From the NCBI GenBank assembly GCA_034435015.1, contig DAOTYH010000052.1:1-64000 (forward strand): a DNA stretch of 64,000 nucleotides. The letters are read 5' to 3'. Shown piece by piece: positions 52,301-58,833 of the stretch; position 1 is the first letter of the stretch; each line of letters opens with the position of its first letter. The notes under the pieces are model-generated. The model did no database searches. It had not been told where the DNA came from and worked only from the letters and a program-made list of their open reading frames with translations. The DNA comes from DAOTYH01 sp034435015 (GTDB lineage: Bacteria > Chloroflexota > Anaerolineae > Aggregatilineales > UBA3940). The translations under genes and the position numbers were made by a program.

Positions 52301-53124
52301 CAGAGGAGGAAGAGGAAGAAGAGCTTCCGTCGTGGCTGAAGGCGCCGGTTGAGGAAGCACCCGCTCCTGCTCCCGCTCTGAAGGCGGAGGAGGAAGAGGA
52401 AGAAGAGCTTCCGTCATGGCTGAAGGCGCCGGTTGAGGAAGCGCCTGCCCCTGCCCTGAAGGCGGAGGAGGAAGAGGAGGAAGAGCTTCCGTCGTGGCTG
52501 AAGGCGCCGGTTGAGGAAGCGCCTGCCCCTGCCCTGAAGGCAGAGGAGGAAGAAGAGCTTCCGTCATGGCTGAAGGCGCCGGTTGAGGAAGCGCCTGCCC
52601 CGGCTCCGGCAGTCCCTGCGCCGCCGCCAGCCGTTGAGGAAGTGCCGCTCCCATCGTGGTTACAGGCTCCAGCAGAGCCGGTTGATGCAGGCCTAGAGGA
52701 GTTTCTCAAGACGACTGCCCCGGCCGCACCCCCTGCTCCTGAGCCGGCTATGCCGCCTGCTCCTGCCCCAGCCGTGCCGCCGGTGTCGAAGCCGGAGCCT
52801 GTGTCTGCGCCTGCGCCTGCCCCTGCCCCTGTTGCACCTCCAACACCTGTGGCGGCTGGGGAGGCTCTCCCTCAGCTTCAGACAGCACGTCAGCACCTGT
52901 CAGCCAACGAGATTGACGCGGCCCTTCAGGTCTATGAGAGGCTGGTGGCGGGCGGCCAGTTGTTGGATGAGACCGCCCGTGACCTGAACGGCCTGCTCAA
53001 GTCGCTTGGGCCGCGTGCCAAGGCTGGGCCGCGTGTGCGCCGCCTGCTGGGCGATACCTTCATGGCTCAGGGCAAGTTGCAGGAAGCGTTGGAGATGTAC
53101 CGTACCGCCCTGGACCAGTTGTAG
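49345..53124 (+). CDS. TPR protein with about 29 repeated W-L motifs in a low-complexity centre
   Basis: 1259 residues, no signal peptide or membrane helix. Residues 1-235 are tetratricopeptide repeats (VYKLLARALVQQQEYQDALD, LFQRVLSVDPNDFIAHVGIS). Residues about 290-1150 are low-complexity Ala/Pro/Glu sequence carrying about 29 copies of a short motif, [LVMI]-P-[DSE]-W-L with following acidic or basic residue (VPSWLQEVF, LPDWLKAE x5, LPSWLKAP x6 and others). The C-terminal 85 residues are again TPR-like (NEIDAALQVYERLVAGGQLL, QGKLQEALEMYRTALDQL). It looks like a cytoplasmic scaffold with many identical docking peptides. Partners are unknown. Confidence 0.85.
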   Translation: MAEISLRAYIEYIQNRLNQDALTEVVAQCRHVLESYPKCVEVYKLLARALVQQQEYQDALDLFQRVLSVDPNDFIAHVGISDCYRETGAIAEAIWHLERAFEQVPSNQDLQDEIKKLYVQRGEKPPRKIQLTGGALARLYVKGKLYPQAIQELNKAINRDPERLDLQVLLADVLWNAHQEVQAGKVAAEVLKRLPYSVDANRILAQLWLKAGQPAEARPFLERVKEVDPYLGYQLEHNGQNAPVDMFRLMMLDFAAERYAAVGAADWVSQIGAIEKKEGVTGPLKPKSGPLRATADALASRAAAEPLPEPAAVPSWLQEVFGPPEGVPPPQEQEAGLPSEPGKVSAPSPEEPEWLREALGEVKAPAPPEPAPEGLSEEKPDWLKEVLGETAPPPAPVGLSPVESAPAPDWLAEVLNEETPAPAPVEMKSQQPAEVKERDVPEWLDEILEQGPAPLPAKQEEEPAPAVVSDDWLEQILSSGTPAIVEAEEEAVPSADAKLPGWLGEITAPAVAPSGAVELPSEWGDLETWDTPPLAVERVEAPKPSEGEAMPDWLQAGSVQPQGTASALQEEKHVVPPTGDEEIPDWLAEGDLDSDEAMAWLEEIAAKYDPTFKGETAEKEAAAAPAPSSAEGEGLPDWLVEETPSKPAPEPALPVAEPAPAAEELPDWLVEEAPSKPAPEPAPAKAEGLPDWLKAEAPPEPAPAKAEGLPDWLKAEAPSEPMPAKAEGLPDWLKAEAPPEPAPAKAEGLPDWLKAEAPPEPAPAKAEALPDWLKAEAPEPAGEELDWLRKPLEELPAAEPAEELPSWLLGEEEKPSPAVTELKGEEALSWLDRQVEAQGVSPEAVISEALAPEKLPVGPAVVPPPDAKAEPISEEELPDWLKGAGVEEEMAKALEAPTAVSEMAGLELPVEKEELEWLNAALKAEEAPALKAEEEEEEELPSWLKAPVEEAPAPAPALKAEEEEELPSWLKAPVEEAPAPAPALKAEEEEEEELPSWLKAPVEEAPAPAPALKAEEEEEEELPSWLKAPVEEAPAPALKAEEEEEEELPSWLKAPVEEAPAPALKAEEEEELPSWLKAPVEEAPAPAPAVPAPPPAVEEVPLPSWLQAPAEPVDAGLEEFLKTTAPAAPPAPEPAMPPAPAPAVPPVSKPEPVSAPAPAPAPVAPPTPVAAGEALPQLQTARQHLSANEIDAALQVYERLVAGGQLLDETARDLNGLLKSLGPRAKAGPRVRRLLGDTFMAQGKLQEALEMYRTALDQL
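51381..51680 (+). repeat. five coding 60-bp tandem repeats
   Basis: Near-identical 60-base units in phase with the reading frame; each encodes PEPAPAKAEGLPDWLKAEAP with small variations. Substitutions between copies are mostly silent or conservative. Confidence 0.9.
52135..52605 (+). repeat. six coding tandem repeats with LPSWLKAP
   Basis: Units of about 24-28 codons, each with a Glu run of variable length, LPSWLKAPVEEAPAP and ALKA. Length differences lie in the GAG/GAA run and the Ala-Pro run, as expected from slippage. Confidence 0.85.
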
Positions 53125-53243
53125 AAACACATCACACCAGAGCAATTGACAGAGGCGGGTCATCACAGTGGCCCGCCTCTGCTGTGTGGACTCATCTGCC
53201 CTGCTGTTGCGAAACATCCGCAATCACATTCAGGAGGATCACT

Positions 53244-53696
53244 TTGGAGCGCACATTGGTTTTAGTCAAGCCCGATGGGGTTCAGCGTGGGCTGGTCGGC
53301 GAGGTGATCAGCCGTTTTGAGAGGCGCGGCCTGCGCCTGGCTGGAATGAAGTTCATGTGGATGAGCCGCGAGCTGGCGGCCCGTCACTATCATGAGCACG
53401 AGGGTAAACCCTTCTACGAGGGGCTGGTGAATTACATTACATCGGGTCCCATTGTGGCGATGGTATGGGAAGGCAGACAGGCTATCGAAGTGGTACGCCA
53501 GACCATGGGCAAAACCAGACCCGCTGAGGCCGCGCCGGGGACTATCCGGGGTGATTTGGGGCTTGAGGTCGGGCGCAATGTCGTTCATGGTTCAGACGGC
53601 CCGGAGTCAGCCGCCTATGAGATCAGTCTGTTCTTCCGTGAGGATGAGCTGTTCTCGTGGAAGCGGGACATAGACCCGTGGGTCTTTGAAGGATAA
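53244..53696 (+). CDS. ndk: nucleoside diphosphate kinase
   Basis: 150 residues. ERTLVLVKPDGVQRGLVGEV at the start and the phospho-His in NVVHGSDGPESAAYEI are the hallmarks of Ndk. TIRGDLG and the FREDELFSW C-terminus are also typical. It balances nucleoside triphosphates by transferring phosphate from ATP. A TTG start at 53244 is chosen because AGGAGG lies 6 bases upstream and the protein then begins with the conserved strand. Confidence 0.96.
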   Translation: MERTLVLVKPDGVQRGLVGEVISRFERRGLRLAGMKFMWMSRELAARHYHEHEGKPFYEGLVNYITSGPIVAMVWEGRQAIEVVRQTMGKTRPAEAAPGTIRGDLGLEVGRNVVHGSDGPESAAYEISLFFREDELFSWKRDIDPWVFEG

Positions 53697-53718
53697 ACAG
53701 ATAGTCCCCGTTAGGGAG

Positions 53719-53744
53719 GCAGGGGCGGCAACGCCCGCCCCTGC
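53719..53744. terminator. hairpin between ndk and rsfS
   Basis: GCAGGGGCGG (53719-53728) pairs with CCGCCCCTGC (53735-53744), ten pairs, between convergent genes. No T-tract is adjacent. Confidence 0.6.
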
Positions 53745-53779
53745 GGGTATCGCCTGAACTGATCCGGCTGAGGTCTATG

Positions 53780-54157
53780 TCACTGCATCTTCAGCAGGAC
53801 TGCGGCTTCATGCCACAATTCTTCGAGGTTGTAGTAAGCGCGCACACTGGGCGCAAAAATATGGACGATAATGTCCCCGTAGTCAATGAGTACCCAGCCG
53901 CCCTCCGCTTTGCCTTCCACGCGATAGGCGGGGACTTGGTGATTCTGCTTGACTGCTTCGGTGATCCCCTCGGAGATGGCTTTTAGCTGTCGTTCGCTGG
54001 TGCCGCTACAGATAATAAAGTAGTCTGCAATGATAGTCTGCCGGCGGACATCCAGCAGAACAATATCCTCCCCTTTTTTGTCGGCGATCAGGTCAACAAT
54101 ATAGCGTGCCAGATCAACTGTTTCTATAGTTACCTTCTCCTTGCCTGTGCTTATCAT
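53780..54157 (-). CDS. rsfS: ribosomal silencing factor RsfS
   Basis: 125 residues. The RsfS/Iojap fold is clear: DLIADKKGEDIVLLDVR, ADYFIICSGTSERQLKAI, VEGKAEGGWVLIDYGDIIVH and FAPSVRAYYNLEELW. It binds ribosomal protein uL14 and blocks subunit joining when nutrients are low. Confidence 0.95.
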   Translation of the reverse strand: MISTGKEKVTIETVDLARYIVDLIADKKGEDIVLLDVRRQTIIADYFIICSGTSERQLKAISEGITEAVKQNHQVPAYRVEGKAEGGWVLIDYGDIIVHIFAPSVRAYYNLEELWHEAAVLLKMQ

Positions 54158-54200
54158 CTATTATTTGCTCAGGCATTTTATCACGAGCCGTATCATGCTA

Positions 54201-54695
54201 TCAACCCGCCGCCCTGTTGTTCGGATGGTTGTGCGGGCTTCCCGTCCGCTCCCGAATGGCCTGCCAGTGTGATCCGGCCCAGTAAACCCGATGGCAGTCG
54301 GGGCAGGCTGAGAAATCCTTTTCGGTGCGCCAGACATAAGGCGGCACCCGGCCCTGAGCCGCCTCATGGGAGAGCGGGATGAGGGGCACATTACAGATGG
54401 CGCAACGGGGTGTACGCGGCTCTGGCGGAGGGCCGGCCTGTGCCTTCACTTGCGCGATCTGCTCATCTAGTGCCTGACTGCGGATGAGGATTGTCTGTGT
54501 GCCGCGGCGCATGGACAGCTTGCGCGAGCGGGTCAAGATAACTCTCCCCTCCGCACGAGCCATCCGGATCAGGGCCAGGTCATCGGCGGTGGAGAGGAAT
54601 GCCGCATCGTATCCCATCAACCGGAGCCAGCGGGCTAACCGTCCAAGGGTGGCGTCCGCCAAGAGAGGGGGAGCCGCAGAAGGGGAATCGGTCAT
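54201..54695 (-). CDS. Mut7-C domain RNase-like protein
   Basis: 164 residues. The PIN-like Mut7-C domain begins LLADATLGRLARWLRLMGYD, with the acidic residue of the first motif, and continues ILTRSRKLSMRRG. A four-Cys zinc ribbon follows (CAICN ... CPDCHRVYW). Mut7-C proteins are thought to be nucleases related to PIN domains. Its stop-start overlap (ATGA) with thpR upstream means the two are translated together. A second, longer Mut7-C protein lies at 57627. Confidence 0.88.
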   Translation of the reverse strand: MTDSPSAAPPLLADATLGRLARWLRLMGYDAAFLSTADDLALIRMARAEGRVILTRSRKLSMRRGTQTILIRSQALDEQIAQVKAQAGPPPEPRTPRCAICNVPLIPLSHEAAQGRVPPYVWRTEKDFSACPDCHRVYWAGSHWQAIRERTGSPHNHPNNRAAG

Positions 54696-55273
54696 AGCTT
54701 GACTTGATGAACCTCAGTATACACGGCGCCGTCGGGCTTCAACTGACTGCGCATCAGGCTGACAGCCTCAACACGCCAGCGCGCCGCCTGACCGATGTCT
54801 GTCTGCTCGGCAGCACGGCCCAGTACAGCGATCTCTTCGCGCCCGGCTTGGCGGGCAGTGCGGGCCAGCGTCAGGTGAGGGCTGAAGGTATCACGCTCTG
54901 TGGGGTAGCCGAGCGGCGCGATAAACTGCTCAACAGCGGACTGTAGCGCACTCAGACGGGGCAGGTCGCCTCCTACCCCTGCCCACAGTACCCGCGGGCG
55001 CTGGGTGTTGGGGAAGCATCCCAGCCCCCGAATCTCCAACTCAAACGGACTGTGACCATCAGCCGCCTGCTCCAGCGCAGTTTTCAGGTCAGCCAGTTGA
55101 CTGACCGGTACATCGCCCAGAAACTTGAGCGTCAGATGAATCCCCTCCGGCTGGACCCAACGGACAGCGCCAGAGGGGATGCTCCGCTTGAGGCTGGATT
55201 GGATGCGGGCGAGGGTAGTCAGCACGTTTTGGGGAAGCTCAAGCGCAACAAACAGACGCCATGCTTCGCTCAT
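54692..55273 (-). CDS. thpR: RNA 2',3'-cyclic phosphodiesterase
   Basis: 193 residues of the 2H phosphoesterase superfamily. The two catalytic His-x-Thr motifs are present (HLTLKFLGDV and HLTLARTARQ). RLFVALELPQNVLTTLARIQ at the start and LRGLGCFPN-type sequence (EIRGLGCFPNTQRPRVLW) match LigT/ThpR. It opens 2',3'-cyclic phosphates at RNA ends. It is coupled by a 4-base overlap to a Mut7-C gene, so both may act on RNA ends. Confidence 0.94.
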   Translation of the reverse strand: MSEAWRLFVALELPQNVLTTLARIQSSLKRSIPSGAVRWVQPEGIHLTLKFLGDVPVSQLADLKTALEQAADGHSPFELEIRGLGCFPNTQRPRVLWAGVGGDLPRLSALQSAVEQFIAPLGYPTERDTFSPHLTLARTARQAGREEIAVLGRAAEQTDIGQAARWRVEAVSLMRSQLKPDGAVYTEVHQVKL

Positions 55274-55420
55274 GTTTAATGCCTCGGAGGGGTAGAAATC
55301 TTAGCCGTTAGGGCGTAGTATAGCATACTGATCAGGCGGAGGACAGGTTGCGGGTTGTAGAAGTTTGAGAATGGTTAGGGTAGAATCTGGACTGCATAGC
55401 ACTACCAGGAGAGAATAACC

Positions 55421-55723
55421 GTGAGCATACAGGATAAAGTCTGGCACGTCTATGTGGGGCAGTCGTGGATCGGTACATTGACACCCACCAACGCCGATGC
55501 AAACTGGTATTATGCGACCTTCACCCCCGGTGATGCATGGGGTAACTTTGCCCCGTGGTTTCAGAAAGCTGTAGAAGCCCATAAAGCAGGTGATGAAGCC
55601 GGCTGGCAACAGTGGTATTCGCAACTCACGACTATGGGTGTTTCGATAGCCGCTGATGACGGGGAGAGCTATCAGAACCCCACTATCCACATTGACGGCG
55701 GGAATGCGTGGTTCGTGGTGTAA
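55421..55723 (+). CDS. small Trp-rich protein of unknown function
   Basis: 100 residues, soluble and acidic, with about nine Trp. It starts MSIQDKVWHVYVGQSWIGTL and contains NWYYATFTPGDAWGNFAPWF and AGWQQWYSQLTTMG; it ends IHIDGGNAWFVV. A mixed alpha-beta fold is likely. I do not recognise a family. It is only 6 bases before uvrC and probably co-transcribed with it; whether that has meaning for repair is unknown. Confidence 0.7.
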   Translation: MSIQDKVWHVYVGQSWIGTLTPTNADANWYYATFTPGDAWGNFAPWFQKAVEAHKAGDEAGWQQWYSQLTTMGVSIAADDGESYQNPTIHIDGGNAWFVV

Positions 55724-55729
55724 GAGGCC

Positions 55730-57610
55730 ATGAGTGTCGCGTCTGCCCGCATCCAAGAGATTCTTGACAATCTGCCCGCCCGGCCCGGCGTCTATATCAT
55801 GAAGGACGCTCAGGGCAGGGTGATCTATGTGGGCAAGGCAGTTAACCTGCGCAATCGGGTACGCTCGTACTTTCAGCCTGCTGTACTGCGTGCCTCAGGT
55901 GTGACCAGCAAGACGGCCCGTCTGGTGCAGGATGTGGCAGATATTGAAGTGATCGTCGTGGACTCAGAGCTTGAAGCTCTGCTGACCGAGATCAACCTGA
56001 TCAAAGCTCATCAGCCGCGCTATAACATCCGTCTCAAGGACGACAAGCGCTACCCTTACATCAAAGTTCACTGGGCCGACCCCTATCCGGCGGTGACGGT
56101 GACGCGGCGCATGGTTCAGGACGGCTCACGTTACTTTGGCCCTTATACCAGCGCCGCCGCCGTCTATCAGACGCTTGATGTTTTGCGGCGGGCCTTTCCC
56201 TTCCTGACGTGTGACCGCGAGATCACAGGGCGTGATGAGCGGGCCTGCCTGTATTACGACATCAAGCTGTGCAATGCTCCCTGTGTGGGGGCTGTGACTC
56301 AAGAACAGTACCGGGCCACCATCCAAGCGTTGATGGACTTCCTGCAAGGCCGTTCAGATGCCATCATCAAGCAGTTGGCCGCTGAAATGCAAGCCGCCTC
56401 TGATCGGCTGGAGTTTGAGAAGGCCGCCCGCCTCCGTGACCGCCTCCGCGCGGTTGAGCAGATCGTCCAGCGGCAGAAGGTCGTTTCGGGCGTAGAGACC
56501 AATCAGGATGTGATTGCCTTCGCCCGTGAGAATGGTGATGCCTGTGTCCAGATTTTTTTCATCCGCGCGGGCAAGATCATCGGGCGGGAACATTACGTGC
56601 TGGAGGGGATCACCGAGGAGGAAGACCCCGCCAGAGTGATGACCGGCTTCCTCAAGCAGTTCTATGATCGGGCCGCCGATGTTCCCCCAGAGGTCTTACT
56701 GCCGCATGAGGTCGAGGAGGCCCAGATCATAGAAAGCTGGTTGCGCAGTAAACGCGGCGACAAAGTGGTGTTGAAAGTCCCTCAGCGCGGCCAGAAACGT
56801 GATCTGGTCAGGCTGGCCTCCGAGAATGCCGCTGAGATGCTGTCTATGTTGCGGGCGCAGTGGCAAGCCGACACAACCAAGCAGGAGACAGCGCTCAGGG
56901 AGATTCAGGAGGCGCTCGGCCTGCCGGCTCTGCCAGCCCGCATCGAGTGTTTTGATGTCAGCAACATGCAGGGGACGGCCATTTCTGCCAGCCGGATCGT
57001 GTTTGTGCAGGGGGTGGCTCGCAAAAGCGAGTACCGCAAGTTCAACATCCGCACAGTAGCCGGCCATCCGGATGACTATGCTTCCATGCGCGAGGCGCTT
57101 GATCGGCGCTTCCGGCGGTGGCAGGAAGCGCAGGAAGAAACGGGCAGGCCTCCCGGCCAGAAGTCCGACCCGACGTGGGCGCTACTGCCCGACCTTCTGA
57201 TCGTGGATGGCGGCAGAGGACAGCTCGGCGTGGCGGTTGAAGTGCTGGAGAAGTATGGGCTGACAGAGCGTGTGCCGGTAGCCGGGCTTGCCAAACAGCA
57301 AGAAGAAATTTTCGTGCCGGGGCAGAGCAGGCCCCTTATACTGCCCCGCCGCTCGCAGGGGCTGTACCTGCTCCAGCGCATTCGGGATGAAGCTCATCGC
57401 TTTGCTATTGCCCAGCACCGTGAGCGCCGGGCCAAGATGGGTATAGCCTCTCAGCTTGATGCGATTCCGGGCATTGGGCCGGCACGCCGCAAGGCACTGC
57501 TGGCCGCCTTTGGATCGCTGAGCGCTATTCGTGCGGCAAGTGTGGAGCAGATCGCCTCTGTGCCGGGCATAGGGCCGGCGCTGGCGGCAGTGATCAAGGC
57601 CGAATTGTGA
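55730..57610 (+). CDS. uvrC: excinuclease ABC subunit C
   Basis: 626 residues. The N-terminal GIY-YIG nuclease (LPARPGVYIMKDAQGRVIYV, GKAVNLRNRVRSYF) makes the 3' incision. The UVR segment lies near 210-245 (LEFEKAARLRDRLRAVEQ). The RNase-H-like UvrC domain (about 385-540) has IECFDVSNMQGT and LLIVDGGRGQLGVAVEVLEK. Two helix-hairpin-helix motifs end the protein (LDAIPGIGPARRKALLAAFG and VPGIGPALAAVIKAEL). All catalytic regions appear intact. It works with UvrA and UvrB, which are not in this window. Confidence 0.97.
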   Translation: MSVASARIQEILDNLPARPGVYIMKDAQGRVIYVGKAVNLRNRVRSYFQPAVLRASGVTSKTARLVQDVADIEVIVVDSELEALLTEINLIKAHQPRYNIRLKDDKRYPYIKVHWADPYPAVTVTRRMVQDGSRYFGPYTSAAAVYQTLDVLRRAFPFLTCDREITGRDERACLYYDIKLCNAPCVGAVTQEQYRATIQALMDFLQGRSDAIIKQLAAEMQAASDRLEFEKAARLRDRLRAVEQIVQRQKVVSGVETNQDVIAFARENGDACVQIFFIRAGKIIGREHYVLEGITEEEDPARVMTGFLKQFYDRAADVPPEVLLPHEVEEAQIIESWLRSKRGDKVVLKVPQRGQKRDLVRLASENAAEMLSMLRAQWQADTTKQETALREIQEALGLPALPARIECFDVSNMQGTAISASRIVFVQGVARKSEYRKFNIRTVAGHPDDYASMREALDRRFRRWQEAQEETGRPPGQKSDPTWALLPDLLIVDGGRGQLGVAVEVLEKYGLTERVPVAGLAKQQEEIFVPGQSRPLILPRRSQGLYLLQRIRDEAHRFAIAQHRERRAKMGIASQLDAIPGIGPARRKALLAAFGSLSAIRAASVEQIASVPGIGPALAAVIKAEL

Positions 57611-57626
57611 TCGGTGTGCGGTGTGC

Positions 57627-58376
57627 CTACTTTTGTTCCCTGCCCAGCACTTCTTTGATCAGCCCCTGCATACGCTCGTAATGGGAGCCTTTCCAGTAGA
57701 CCTGTCCGCAGGATTGACACTGGCGAAACTCATCGTGGTAACGGGCTGTGTCAGGCAGAATCTGATCGAGGATGGCCGTCTTCTCAACTGTTCGGAGCAG
57801 GCCGTTGCATTTCATGCACCGCATGAAAAGCTTCACCTTGTCTATCAGGTTGAACCGCTCTAGAACCTCCACGATCTGCCGGCGCGGGATGGTGCTCCGC
57901 ACGTAGTAGCCGTGGATCACAAGACTCCGTTTGAGGAGGCCGACATCCCGCGTCAGCAGAATGCGCCCCTCGCGGTGGGCAATCAGTGCAAGGTCCTGAT
58001 CGAGTGAGTTGTTGTTATACAGCGTGTCAAAACCCATCATGCGCAGGTAGGATGCCAGCCGCCCTAGATGAACGTCGAGCACAAATCCGGGGTCGTCGGG
58101 CAGAGGAGGGCGCAGGTCTATGCGGGCAGGCAGTTCCACCGCCTCTGTACAAGGGTAAATGTCAATCCTGTCGCCGCCCTGGACAATGTGATCGAATCCG
58201 ACTGATCGGCCATTCACGACGATCAGATTAATCTCTGCGTGGGGAACACCCAGCGACTCGATCATGTCTTTAATAGATGCCCGCCAGTCAAACTGGCGCT
58301 CAATGATAGTCCGGCGTTGGCGGCGGGGAAGGAAGTCGTTGAGCGAACCGTGAAAATGAAAGTAAGCGCAGTCCAT
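57627..58376 (-). CDS. Mut7-C RNase domain with N-terminal ubiquitin-like domain
   Basis: 249 residues. Residues 1-88 form a ubiquitin/MoaD-like domain (IKDMIESLGVPHAEINLIVV, NGRSVGFDHIVQGGDRIDIY). Residues about 98-248 are Mut7-C: FVLDVHLGRLASYLRMMGFD, RILLTRDVGLLKR, and a zinc ribbon MRCMKCN ... CQSCGQVYWKGSHY. This fused layout is known from bacterial Mut7-C proteins. It is longer than the paralogue at 54201, which lacks the ubiquitin-like part. The gene is convergent with uvrC, 16 bases apart. Confidence 0.92.
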   Translation of the reverse strand: MDCAYFHFHGSLNDFLPRRQRRTIIERQFDWRASIKDMIESLGVPHAEINLIVVNGRSVGFDHIVQGGDRIDIYPCTEAVELPARIDLRPPLPDDPGFVLDVHLGRLASYLRMMGFDTLYNNNSLDQDLALIAHREGRILLTRDVGLLKRSLVIHGYYVRSTIPRRQIVEVLERFNLIDKVKLFMRCMKCNGLLRTVEKTAILDQILPDTARYHDEFRQCQSCGQVYWKGSHYERMQGLIKEVLGREQK

Positions 58377-58494
58377 ATCCTTTAGTAAAATTGTACCGCA
58401 TTGCCTGCGTCGGCGCTGAGCAGAGTGGCCGCTCTATCTGGATAGAACACTGCCGATTGTGCTTTCGGTGTGCTTTGAGGATACAATTCGCCTT

Positions 58495-58833
58495 ATGGTC
58501 AAGTTACTTGTTTTGTTCCGGGCGGGTGCACATTCGCCGCAATACGACGAAGGATACAATGACTTCCTGATGAAGCTGGAGCGTTTGCCGGGCCTGCGCC
58601 GGAAGGCTGTCAGTACTGTCTATGCCGGGCCGGGCGGGCGGATGCCGTTCGGCGCTGTGGTCGAAGCCTGCTTTGAGAGCCGTGCCGCCTTGGAGGCCGC
58701 CCTGACCTCGCCGGCAGGTGTCGAAGCCGGGCAGGCTCTCCTGAGCTTTGCAGGGCCGGATGCAGTCATCCTCTTTGCCGACGTGATGGAGGAGTCGTTC
58801 GACAGCGATGACGCCGCCAGCCAGCAGGGTTAG
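58495..58833 (+). CDS. EthD-domain protein (ferredoxin-like fold)
   Basis: 112 residues. VKLLVLFRAGAHSPQYDEGY at the start and the strand/helix pattern ending AGQALLSFAGPDAVILFADV fit the EthD family, small dimeric alpha-beta barrel proteins often linked to degradative enzymes. ATG 58495 is chosen from family alignment; upstream residues of the longer frame do not fit and no clear ribosome-binding site is present. It overlaps the next gene by 26 bases. Confidence 0.75.
   Translation: MVKLLVLFRAGAHSPQYDEGYNDFLMKLERLPGLRRKAVSTVYAGPGGRMPFGAVVEACFESRAALEAALTSPAGVEAGQALLSFAGPDAVILFADVMEESFDSDDAASQQG

Noticed and set aside
51381..52605. Possible CRISPR array because of regular repeats
   Set aside because: The units are contiguous, in phase with one reading frame and have no unique spacers; no cas genes are present.
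51855..52709. Ser-rich 284-codon frame on the minus strand
   Set aside because: Antisense of the Glu/Ala/Pro repeat region; repeats create long open frames on both strands.
58433..58446. Palindrome TCTATCTGGATAGA between divergent genes
   Set aside because: A 6+6 palindrome can arise by chance and no regulator or promoter overlap is evident.
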